Below are positions 55,515 through 64,000 of a DNA stretch of 64,000 nucleotides, piece after piece. The stretch covers positions 226,710,476 to 226,774,475 of the forward strand of contig OY821517.1 in assembly GCA_963682025.1 (NCBI GenBank), written 5' to 3'. Positions within the stretch are counted from its first letter, which is position 1. Each line of letters opens with the position of its first letter. A program made the position numbers and the translations under genes. Origin of the DNA: Cordilura impudica (Eukaryota > Arthropoda > Insecta > Diptera > Scathophagidae). Under the pieces are notes generated by a model that searched no databases, had not been told where the DNA came from, and worked only from the letters and a program-made list of their open reading frames with translations.

Positions 55515-56706
55515 ATGGACTGGACAGCGATACAGAGCCAGTGTAGGTTTATAAGGGACGAATTCGATAAGTCGTATAAGTGTTTAAATACCGATAGACC
55601 TACAAAGGAGGATACCGTGGAAAGGCATCTGCGGAACCTATATATGCGACTTGAGGAAATACGAGTCGTTTTCAACGTACACTACCAACGTCTAACGGCC
55701 GCACATAAAGTGGCAGCAGAGGGCTTCTTTGTGGACCTACGTACTAGGCTTATAAGTGTAGCGGCAAGAAGGGGAATAGAGGTTAAATTACCCCTTTCCC
55801 TCCACGAAAGAGTACAATTTGAAGAAGACAGCGAGGAATTAGAAGCCACGGAAGAAACAATGCCACAGACTGCAGCTGAATTTTTACGAACGGCATCTAG
55901 AATTATACCTGAATTCGATGGCCGAGCGGAAAATCTGCAAAGTTTTTTGGATACACTGTCCCTGGCAGGCTCGATTGCTGACGACCAAAATGCAGTCGCA
56001 GTTAATTTGGTAAAAACCAAATTAAAGGGCACCGCACGCACCCTGATCGAAGGTAATGAAGTCGATTTGACCGAAATAATTACCAAACTAAGGACACGTG
56101 TTAAGGGGGAATCAGTTGAGGTCCTTTCGGCAAAATTAATGAACCTAAAACAGAGCGGTAAAACTCCAAATGACCACACAAAAGAAGTTGAAGAGTTGGC
56201 GAGGAAGTTACAGTCCGCCTACATATCGAATGGCCTGACAACCAACTTGGCGGAGAAATACACAACTAACATTGCCGTTAAGGCAATGACAAAAAGCTGC
56301 ACGAACGACAGAGTGGGCCTCGTATTGGAAGCGGGTCAGTTTAACACTCTTAACGACGCAGTAGCTAAATACATAAACTGCGCAACGGATCCATCTAGGA
56401 ACAGCACAATAATGTACTATAACAGGAATAGATACACTACCCAGGGTCAAGGACGCGGACGACGTGGAAATTACACCGGAAATCGCGGACGTGGTACCAA
56501 CAACGGGAGATATAACAGTGGGGGTAACCAATCCCAACATGGAAACAATGAGGTTACTAGGTGGCATAGTGGCCGTGAGACTTACGACAGAAACACTTAT
56601 AATTAAAGCGGGAACTATAACAACTACAATAATAATAATAACAGAGGACGTAATGTCCGGCCTCTGCATGGGAGTACGGAAAACGTACAATCCCCGGGTA
56701 CTCAAT
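55515..56706 (+). pseudogene. Gypsy gag, one late nonsense codon
   Basis: ATG at 55515 (MDWTAIQSQCRFIRD) was chosen because the upstream frame has no ATG. The N-terminal half is helical and acidic. The capsid-like middle includes IIPEFDGRAENLQSFLDTL, VKTKLKGTARTLI and LMNLKQSGKTPNDHTKEVEELARKL, as in 412/mdg1-type Gag. The C-terminus is Gly/Arg/Asn-rich (GQGRGRRGNYTGNRGRGTNNGRY) instead of having Cys-His knuckles, and presumably binds RNA. A TAA at 56604-56606 interrupts the frame about 33 codons before the natural stop TAG at 56704-56706; the tail continues in frame (NNYNNNNNRGRN). Confidence 0.85.
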
Positions 56707-56713
56707 AGATCAC

Positions 56714-57946
56714 TTGATTAAAAACGATAAAATCTTAAACATAAATTTAAATTTAGCATCATATATATCTTTAGGATCAACATTCAGTAATAATACCTCT
56801 ACATACTTAGTTGACACAGGTGCAGACATTTCGATAAATAAAATTGGACAAATAGAAAAAGGGAAAATAAACACAAATAAAACCACTAGCCTACACGGCA
56901 TTGGGAGTGGCATAATACACACGAAAGGGAAAATTGAAACTGACCTCATATTCAATAATTTATTGATAGAGCATGACTTCCGTGTAGTGAATGATGATTT
57001 CCCAATCCCATCTGATGGAATACTGGGACTAAATTTCATCAAAAAGTACAATTGTGTACTAGAGTATGGAATGGATCAGATCATGATGATGCTGAGACCA
57101 GAAAATTTTCCCGACAGCATATGTATACTTATGTATGAATCTCCAAACATCAATATAATTTCAATACCTGCAAGATTTGAGGTAATTAGGAAAATTTATA
57201 TAAAATGTCCAAAGGGAGATGTACTAATCCCAAACCAGACCCTTCAGGAGGGAATATTCATAGCTAATACGATTTCGGACTGCGAAGAAACGTTAGTTAG
57301 AATAATTAACACAACAAGTAAAAGCGTAATCCTCTCCAATTTTGAAGTACAGACTGAAAATTTGGATGATTACGAATTTACGAAAGCGCCCGGAGTCGAA
57401 AATAGCAATGAAAAATTAGAAAAATTATCGAAGAATTTCCCAAAGTTCGTGGAAAATGAACTCAAGGAATTATGTAACAAATATATAGATGTCTTTGCGC
57501 TTGAAACTGAGAAAATTTCAGGAAATAATTTCTATAGACAAAGATTAAGGTTAAAGGATAACAATCCAAGTTATATAAAAAATTACAGAATACCTCATAC
57601 GCATAAAGAGGAAATTACGAAACAGGTAGACAAGTTGATGAACGATTGCATAATAGAGCCATCAGCTTCAGAATTTAATAGCCCGATTTTGTTAGTGCCG
57701 AAAAAGGCAATAGCCGGAAGTGATAGGAAAAGATGGCGATTAGTAGTAGACTATAGAGGAGTTAATAAGAAATTAATTGCAGATAAATTTCCATTACCAA
57801 GAATAGACGATATTCTTGACCAAATTGGTAGAACTAAATATTTTTCATGCCTTGATTTAACTTCAGGATTTCATCAAATTGAAATAGATGAAAAATCAAT
57901 GGATATTACAGCATTCTCAACGGATATTACAGCATTCTCAAAATAG
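56714..57946 (+). pseudogene. Gypsy pol: protease and RT N-terminal part
   Basis: Follows gag in another frame, as is usual for a frameshifted Gag-Pol. Protease: STYLVDTGADISINKIGQ (D-T-G active site) and GILGLNFIKKYNC. RT: YRIPHTHKEEITKQVDKLM, SPILLVPKK, RWRLVVDYRGVNKK, FPLPRIDDILDQI and YFSCLDLTSGFHQIEI with the first catalytic Asp. It ends in a duplicated GATATTACAGCATTCTCAA (57901-57940) followed by a stop. The palm segment that should follow (the RLPFGL-type region) is deleted. Confidence 0.88.
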
Positions 57947-58323
57947 CCCCGAATTCATTTCAAAGAATGATGACAATAGCATTTGCTGGACTGTCACCAG
58001 CACAAGCTTTTCTGTATATGGATGATTTGGTTGTACTAGGCCGTTCCGAAAAGCATATGTTAAAAAATTTAACAGATGTTTTTGAAACATGCCGAAAATA
58101 TAACCTTAAGTTACATACAGAAAAGTGCTCGTTTTTTGGTCACGAGGTGATTTATTTAGGGCACAAATGTACAGATAAAGGCATTCTTCCTGATGATAGC
58201 AAATTCAAAATAATTCAAGACTATCCAACCCCCAAAAATGCCGATGAAACTAAACGATTTTTGCATTTTGCAATTATTATAGACGTTTTGTTCCAATTTT
58301 TGCGGAACACGATCGCCTTCTAA
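57947..58323 (+). pseudogene. Gypsy pol: RT palm with YMDD
   Basis: PNSFQRMMTIAFAGLSPAQAFLYMDDLVVLG holds the two remaining RT Asp residues. It is followed by NLKLHTEKCSFFGHEVIYLGH and FKIIQDYPTPKNADETKRFL. A frame break at about 58262, in the short block before RRFVPIFAEH, ends this segment. Confidence 0.88.
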
Positions 58324-59417
58324 CGAGGCTATGCAAGAAAAATGTGAAATTCGAATGGAGAAGTGACTGTGAAAAGGCATTCGAATATTTGAAAAAGTCA
58401 TTAATGAGTCCTATGATACTGCAATATCCAGATTTTAATGAAAAATTTTGTATTACAACCGATGCAAGCAAATATGCATGCGGTGCCGTACTAAGCCAAG
58501 AGTACGATGGGATACAACTCCACATAGCATACGCTTCAAGGACATTCACTAAAGGTGAATCAAATAAGTCTACTATAGAACAGGAATTAGCGGCTATTCA
58601 CTGGGCAATTACTTATTTCAGACCATATATCTATGGCACAAAATTCATGGTAAGAAGCGATCATCGACCACTGTCATACCTATTTTCAATGAAGAACCCA
58701 TCTTCAAAACTGACGCGAATGAGGTTAGAACTAGAAGAGTATGATTTTACCGTAGAGTACTTGAGGGGAAAAGACAACCACGCTGCTGACGCCTTATCTC
58801 GAATACACTTCGATGATATAAAGAACATCAGAAATGTCTATATGGTAACGACAAGATCGAGATCGAAAAAAGCAGCGCTTGGAACAAAATCAGACAATAA
58901 GCAGGACAGTATAACGGAAAATCCAAAAATATATGAAACATTGACCATAAAGGAGGTCAAGAAATTTGTTCGCCTAAAGTTTGACCTAAAAGGTAGAACA
59001 CTGAGGTGTTACCTAAGAAAAGGGAAAATAACTTTAGAGAAAATTAGTATAGATGACCTTGTTGTTATTGGGAAAATTGATTTAGGTCAATTCTTCTCTA
59101 GGTTGGAAAGTATAACCGACAGCAAGGGCATAGATAAGTTGCAACTTACTTTGAATGATAATATATTTGATTGGATCCAAATTAATGAATTTAAAAATAA
59201 AGCGAACAAACAATTGAAGAATTTAATAATAGCGTTAACGCCAAGAAGAACAATAATAAAGGCCGAGGAAGAGAAAAATAAAATTTTGGAGAAATATCAT
59301 AACGATCCGTTATACGGCGGTCATCCAGGGATAGCAAGGATGACGGCAAAATTACGAGAAAAATATTTTTGGAACGGAATGTCTAGGGACATACGAAATT
59401 ACGTAAAAAAAATGTGA
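58270..59417 (+). pseudogene. Gypsy pol: RNase H and integrase zinc module
   Basis: VKFEWRSDCEKAFEYLKKSL leads into RNase H: FCITTDASKYACGAVLSQ (first Asp), STIEQELAAIHWAI (Glu), FMVRSDHRPLSYLF (Asp) and KDNHAADALSRI (final Asp). After a linker, HNDPLYGGHPGIARMTAKLREKYFWNGM gives the two His of the integrase zinc module. The frame breaks in an A run at about 59410, just before the Cys pair (CELCQ in the next frame). Confidence 0.88.
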
Positions 59418-60209
59418 ACTATGCCAGACCAACAAATCCCAACCGAAAACAAAGGAACCAATGATAATAACGGAGACGCCTGCCCGGGCATTTGACGTCA
59501 TCATTATTGATACAATCGGTCCTTTTAATAGGTCAAATAATGGCAGTGAGTACGCTGTTACCATTATATGTGACCTGACTAAATACTTAGTCTCTATACC
59601 TATGCCTGATAAGCAAGCCAAGACCGTGGCAAAAGCAATTTTTGAAAATTTTATTTTGATATATGGTCCTACGCGTAAGATTCTAACTGCAAGAACTTTG
59701 TCAGCTGTTAAACATTGAATATGTCACTTCGACAGCTTACCATCATCAGATGTTGGGTGCAATAGAAAGATCTCACAGGACATTCAATGAGTATGTTCGA
59801 TCATACCTTTCATTACACAGAACAGATTGGGACGAATGGTTAACATACTTCACGTATTGCTTCAATACGACACCATCCACTGTTCATGGCTATTGTCCAT
59901 ATGAGCTTGTCTTTGGTATGAAAAAGAAGTAAAATATAGGCTTCAACAGCACAAAAGCGTGCCATAAGTATGATAAATGACAATAAAGTTAACAGTAAGT
60001 CACAATACGACAGGGTCACAAGACCAATTGATATTCGACTAAGAGATTTAGTTCTGATGGAAAACAGTGCAGGTCACAAGTTAGATAATTTATTTAAAGG
60101 CCCATACTCAGTTAAGGAAATTGACAATTTAGGCAATTGCACATTATCCATAAGCGATGATAAAACGGTCAAGGTACATAGGAATAGAGTAAGAAAATTT
60201 CGTAGATAA
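59418..60209 (+). pseudogene. Gypsy pol: integrase core and GPY module
   Basis: AFDVIIIDTIGPFNRSNNGSEYAVT (first Asp) is at 59485-59560. A deletion at about 59690 removes the segment around the second catalytic Asp, after RKILT. AYHHQMLGAIERSHRTFNEYV (Glu) follows at 59735-59800, then CPYELVFGMKKK with a stop at 59930-59932. The C-terminal part, 59970-60209, includes LRDLVLMENSAGHKLDNLFKGPYSVKEID (GPY motif) and ends VHRNRVRKFRR. Loss of one catalytic Asp means the integrase cannot be functional. Confidence 0.87.
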
Positions 60210-61040
60210 TAAAAATTCTTTTATTTTAGAAACATCTTGTAAATAGAATAAATAAACAATAAATAAATTAAAACAAAAATTTTATACTTAAACTTAACAA
60301 GTAAATATTAAAAATAAATTTAAAATTAAAGTTAGCATAAAATTAAAACCATAAAATTAAATCTTAATTCAAATTAAAACTAGAACATATAAATACAAAT
60401 AAATAAGCTAATACATAATTAAATTACCTACAATTATTAATAAAAAAAAATTTTTTTTTTGGTCATATAGTAAAGAATTACCTACAGCCAACGTAAGTCA
60501 AATATAATAGTAAACTTAAACGTAAAGTTAAAATCACAAACTTAAATTTAACCTAAAATTAAGATTAGAGTTAAAATTTAAAAATTAAAACTTTAAATTA
60601 AAATTAAAATTAATTGAAATGAAATGAAAATTATAATAGGAACTTTAAATTAAAACTAATTCAACTAGAATTAAAATTATAATAAGAACTTTAAATTGAA
60701 ATTAAAATCAATTGAAATGGAAAATTATAAAGAGTATTTTAAATTAAAATCTAGTTAAAATTGTCAAATAATCTTAGAAAATATTAAATTATATAATTTA
60801 GAATTGAAACCAAATAAATTAATAATTAAAACTTAAGTTTATTTCAGGATTTTTGTAACATTAAATTTAAATTGTCGATAATACTAATACAAATTGAGAC
60901 TTAATTTTTATAAGGAAAAAAGGGGAAGGAATAGTACCTTACGAATTTATCATAAAAATTAAATCTCAAGCTAGAGCATAATCCAAATACTGTATTATAT
61001 AAAAGAATGATCAACTGATCACTGATAATTTTTTTTTCTA
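60210..61040 (+). other. Gypsy 3' region, AT-rich, no env
   Basis: Low-complexity sequence dominated by TTAAATTAAAATTAAAA-type repeats. No env or other gene. Confidence 0.75.
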
Positions 61041-61052
61041 TAAAAGGGGAGG
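61041..61052 (+). promoter_or_regulatory. Polypurine tract
   Basis: AAAAGGGGAGG (61042-61052) immediately before the 3' LTR is the expected plus-strand primer site. Confidence 0.85.
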
Positions 61053-61414
61053 TGTAGCGTGTTTGATTATTCGTTGTTACCATGCCTTCAGCATGTAGCT
61101 CAAAACTCCACTTGATGAGTTTTGATTGTCAACACTGCACTATAGCTGACCAACATGTATTATGTTAACGTCAGCTATATCCCACGGTAGTTTAGTTTTA
61201 AGAATAGAACTAAGGTATGGTTGTATGTGTACGCGTATGCATTTTATGTGTACATGTGTACACAAGTTAAGGTAGAAATAGAATTAAAAATAACAAGAGA
61301 ATTCAGTCTTGAGATAATAAATAAAGACAACTGTCTGTTAATAATAACTCTTCGGAGTATACAAAAAAAAAAACAAAAGTGTTTTAATTAAGAATATAAG
61401 GGATACATATATCA
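61053..61414 (+). repeat. Gypsy 3' LTR
   Basis: 362 bp. It differs from the 5' LTR by four substitutions, one AC insertion and one extra A in an A run. Confidence 0.95.
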
Positions 61415-61418
61415 GTAT

Positions 61419-62330
61419 TTTTCGGGATGAAATGTTTCTTGAGCCATAGTAATAAGGCTTATTTTTACAAATCTCATTTCTGCTTGTGTCAGGTTTATTG
61501 GCGTGTCATTTTGGAATTTTTGTGTTTCATTTTTCATGCAGTTCTTGTAAAATCTAAACATATAGCACACAACGCGTAAAGCTTTGCTTTAGGAAGAGAA
61601 TCTACTCAGAATTTCATTGTTTTGAACTTCAGTGTATAGAGCTTGGGTTTCTTTCTTAGAGATTTCTAATGGTTTCAAGGGATTTCTTTTTGGCCACTCT
61701 GTTAAGGGTTTAGCGAGCCATGATGGTCCATGCCACCAGAGAGAATTGTGTGCTAGATCTTCAGACTTGCAACCTCGTGTTCCAAGATCTGCAGGATTGT
61801 CGTGGGAGGGGACATGATGCCACTTTGCATCGGACACTAAGGTGTGAATTTCAGCTATTCTATTAGCGACATATGTTTCCCATGTCGAAGGGGGTTTTGA
61901 GAGCCACCCTAGTGTAATAGAAGAGTCAGTCCATAAATGAATCTCATCAGCATTTAATTTTTAAGACGAAATGACATAATTAACTAGATTCGATAAGAGA
62001 ACTGCTCCATTTTGCTCTAGACGTGGTAGAGAAACTGTTTGGATGGGGGCAACTTTACTTTTTGCTACTAACAAATTTACGAAAGTGTTATGGGAACTAT
62101 GTTGACACCGAATATAAACTGCGGCATAATATACTGTTTTAGAAGCATCTGAGAAACCGTGTAATTGAATCTTGTTTGAGGAATTATATTGTATCCAGCG
62201 AGTGAATGAGATTTTTTCTACTTGAGAAAGATCTTGAACAAGCTCGTTCCACTTTTGTAGAGATTCTTGTGATACATCTTCATCCCATTCAAAGCTTTCT
62301 AGCCAGAGTTATTGCATGAGTACTTTTGCC
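61419..62330 (-). pseudogene. BEL element 3: RNase H and linker
   Basis: The minus strand from about 62330 reads QLHGFSDASKTVYYAAVYIR (first RNase H Asp), KVAPIQTVSLPRLEQNGAVLLSNLV (Glu region), WTDSSITLGWLSKPPSTWETYVANRI (Asp) and WHHVPSHDNPADLGTRG (final Asp). Then come WWHGPSWLAKPLTEWP and the linker down to the gypsy insertion. A stop at 61961-61963 and one at 61589 interrupt it. Catalytic residues are otherwise conserved. Confidence 0.85.
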
Positions 62331-63180
62331 CTTATAACGATAGGTGTGAACCATCCCGCAGGATCGAATAGCTTTGCCACTGCTGACAGAATCTGACGCT
62401 TAGTTATTTTTTCCGTTTGGTCAATTGGATGGAAATTATACGTAAAAGAGTCTGATAGCGCATTCCACTTAATACCAAGAGTTTTGGTAGAGCTAGCGTC
62501 GTGGAATCGAAGAAAATTTGAATCGTACAAATCTTCTGTTGGAATATGAGAAAGCAATTTGGGATCATTAGCGGTAATTTTCTTTAGTGGGAATCCAGCA
62601 GATTTCAATGCGAGAATAATCTGTTTTTGAGCTGAAAGAGCGTCTTCTAACGTGTAACCTCCAGATAGAATATCATCGACATACGTTCCGGTGCGCAGTA
62701 TTGAAGCTGCTTTAGGGTATGTTGATTCGGAATCAGAAGCGAGTTTTAAAAGAGTCCGAATTGCGAGGTATGGGGCACAATTTAATCCGAAAGTTACTGT
62801 TTTTAGTTGAAAATCTTTCATTGGGCCGTTATCTTGAGGTTGAAATAGAATCCTCTGATAGGGAATGTCACCGATTGTAATAGGATCTGTCGATACATTT
62901 TCTGGATGTCTCCATTGAAGACATATTGATATTTTCTCCAATTGAGAATTATGGAGATTAAATCGATTTGCAGTGTAGGGCCAGTATAAAGAACGTCATT
63001 AAGTGAGAATTGTGATTTTGACTTTCTAGAGGCATTATATACAACTCTGAGTTTGGTGGTTTTGTGCTGTGGGCAGACTACGGCATGATGAGATCTAATT
63101 CTGCTAAGTCGGTTGAGTAAGGTATTTCGAAAGTGCAAGCTGGAAGTCTTTTTGTCACTTTTGGTAGCACTATGGCTTTA
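62309..63180 (-). pseudogene. BEL element 3: reverse transcriptase
   Basis: 63138-62941 encodes HHAVVCPQHKTTKLRVVYNASRKSK and FNGDIQKMYRQIL (first Asp). After a frame break at about 62935 it continues in 62890-62309 with FQLKTVTFGLNCAPYLAIRTL and GTYVDDILSGG (YVDD). The palm-connection KLFDPAGWFTPIVIRAK follows. Both ORFs overlap where the shift occurs. Confidence 0.88.
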
Positions 63181-63420
63181 ATGGGGACTCGTAAGTCATA
63201 CCTTTTTGCATATAAAACAAATTCGCATTGTTTGTTAGCCGTTTGCTTTTGGCCGCCAATCCTGATTATTTCGAAATGGGATTTTTCATAGGGTAGCTGG
63301 AGACGATTACGAATTTTTTCTGATAAAAAGGTTCGTTGAGAACCTGGATCAATTAACGCTCTAACTGTAAAAAGTTCCCTCTGTGTTCGATCTGCATTAA
63401 TGCAGTTCGCAGCAAAATAT
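63181..63420 (-). pseudogene. BEL element 3: aspartic protease
   Basis: The minus strand reads FTVRALIDPGSQRTFLSEKIRN, where the usual D-S-G is D-P-G, then SHFEIIRIGGQ and YDLRVPIKAIVLPKVTK. The flap and body motifs are recognisable and the position between gag and RT is right. Whether D-P-G is a normal variant of this BEL subgroup or a mutation cannot be decided here. Confidence 0.75.
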
Positions 63421-64000
63421 TTTCATTGCTTGTAGAGCAATTGGCTTGAAAGTTCCTGGAGGTGCTAGGAATTTCATCTTGGGTGTTTGTTCTGGGTATG
63501 TGGATGTTATTTGCAGTAGAATTTTGAGTAAGGCTATTGTGACTAGCGGTAGTGCCTCTATATTGCGAGCTTTCTGCCGATTGAATTGCGTTCTGTATGC
63601 AATAGGGTATGATGGGGTTTTTTGCAATGAAGGCAAGTATGTTTGCTCTTACAATTAGCCTTGAGATGAGACGAGGCTAAACAATTATTGCAGAATTTAT
63701 TCTTAAGTACGTAATCTACTCTTTGATGTACCGTAAAGGCTCGGAATTTTGAGCATAATCTCAAAGAGTGATTTTCCTTGCATAATTTGCATAACAAAGT
63801 TAAATTTTCTTGTGAAATTTTTGTTTGAACACCCCCAAGTTTGACAGTGTGAAACAGTTTTTTGTAGTTTTTATGCTGTCGAGACGTTCCACTGCTTCAT
63901 ATCTGTTTACGAGAAATTGGGACATTTGGGACCAATTTGGAAGCTCGCGTGGAGAAATGAGTGATTGCTCCCATAGCGAAAGAGTAACTTCTGGAAGTTT
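63421..64000 (-). pseudogene. BEL element 3: gag C-terminal part with zinc knuckles, cut by window edge
   Basis: At the window end the minus strand reads KLPEVTLSLWEQSLISPRELPNW, the typical end of the BEL capsid region. A short break is followed by the knuckles CKLCKENHSLRLCSKF, FCNNCLASSHLKANC and CLHCKKPHHTLLH (63797-63600). The remaining gag lies beyond 64000. The frame changes once or twice before the protease. Confidence 0.82.

Larger units (their letters stand above)
50874..61414 (+). mobile_element. 412/mdg1-like Ty3/gypsy element, 10.5 kb, with both LTRs
   Basis: LTRs 50874-51232 and 61053-61414, both TG...CA. Target-site duplication GTAT at 50870-50873 and 61415-61418. A primer-binding site follows the left LTR and a polypurine tract precedes the right. 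It is inserted into the region between RNase H and integrase of BEL element 3, in the opposite orientation. Order: long leader with a small ORF and a minisatellite array, gag, protease-RT-RNase H-integrase, AT-rich 3' region; no env. The two LTRs differ by about four substitutions and two small indels (roughly 1 percent), so the insertion is young, yet pol carries several breaks. Confidence 0.95.

Overview
The window looks like intergenic, AT-rich DNA from a higher dipteran (fly) genome, and it is almost wholly built of nested transposable elements. No host gene was recognised. The dipteran assignment is inference: it rests on the BEL/Pao, 412/mdg1-like Ty3/gypsy and DINE-1-like Helentron families present, on a primer-binding site matching what I remember of fly tRNA-Arg(ACG), and on very short introns (54-62 nt).

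Layout. 1-944 is the end of a hAT element (minus strand), a second copy of the element at 35222-42336. 1358-2569 is a four-exon PIF/Harbinger transposase (minus) that has lost a catalytic residue. 2951-3561 is a hAT 3' end. 3609-3986 is an adenain-like cysteine protease of the Polinton/Maverick type. 4154-4722 is a 569-bp insertion with 18-bp target-site duplications (TSDs) that carries a tRNA-like promoter and a hammerhead ribozyme. 4893-8239 is a decayed BEL element (minus), followed by a LINE fragment at 8226-8935.

9259-34491 is one complex locus. A BEL element with an env-like gene (19283-29807) lies between two near-identical segments, A (9259-19282) and B (29808-34491). Each holds BEL LTR-like sequence followed by the same decayed elements. 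Segment A also contains a 5-kb Helentron, and B preserves its empty site. The BEL integrase is split by a complete hAT element (24041-27157). Its four-exon transposase gene has no visible lesion and its termini and TSDs are perfect, so it is the best candidate for a recently active element here.

35222-42336 is a complete hAT by structure (terminal inverted repeats plus 8-bp TSD) whose transposase is broken. It is interrupted by a second Helentron (37602-41855). 42990-45362 is a gypsy fragment (minus). 45366-64000 is a third BEL element on the minus strand, in three pieces. A LINE (45732-49262) and a full-length 412/mdg1-like gypsy element with LTRs (50874-61414) are inserted into it. Removing the insertions conceptually leaves the BEL order gag zinc knuckles, protease, RT, RNase H, integrase, then a second zinc-knuckle ORF downstream of integrase.

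The most unusual points are the hammerhead/tRNA-like mobile element, the lesion-free hAT with GC-rich subterminal repeat arrays, the post-integrase zinc-knuckle ORF of the BEL element, the 144-bp minisatellite in the gypsy leader, and the duplicated flanks around the env-bearing BEL. All family names come from memory of motifs; no database search was possible.
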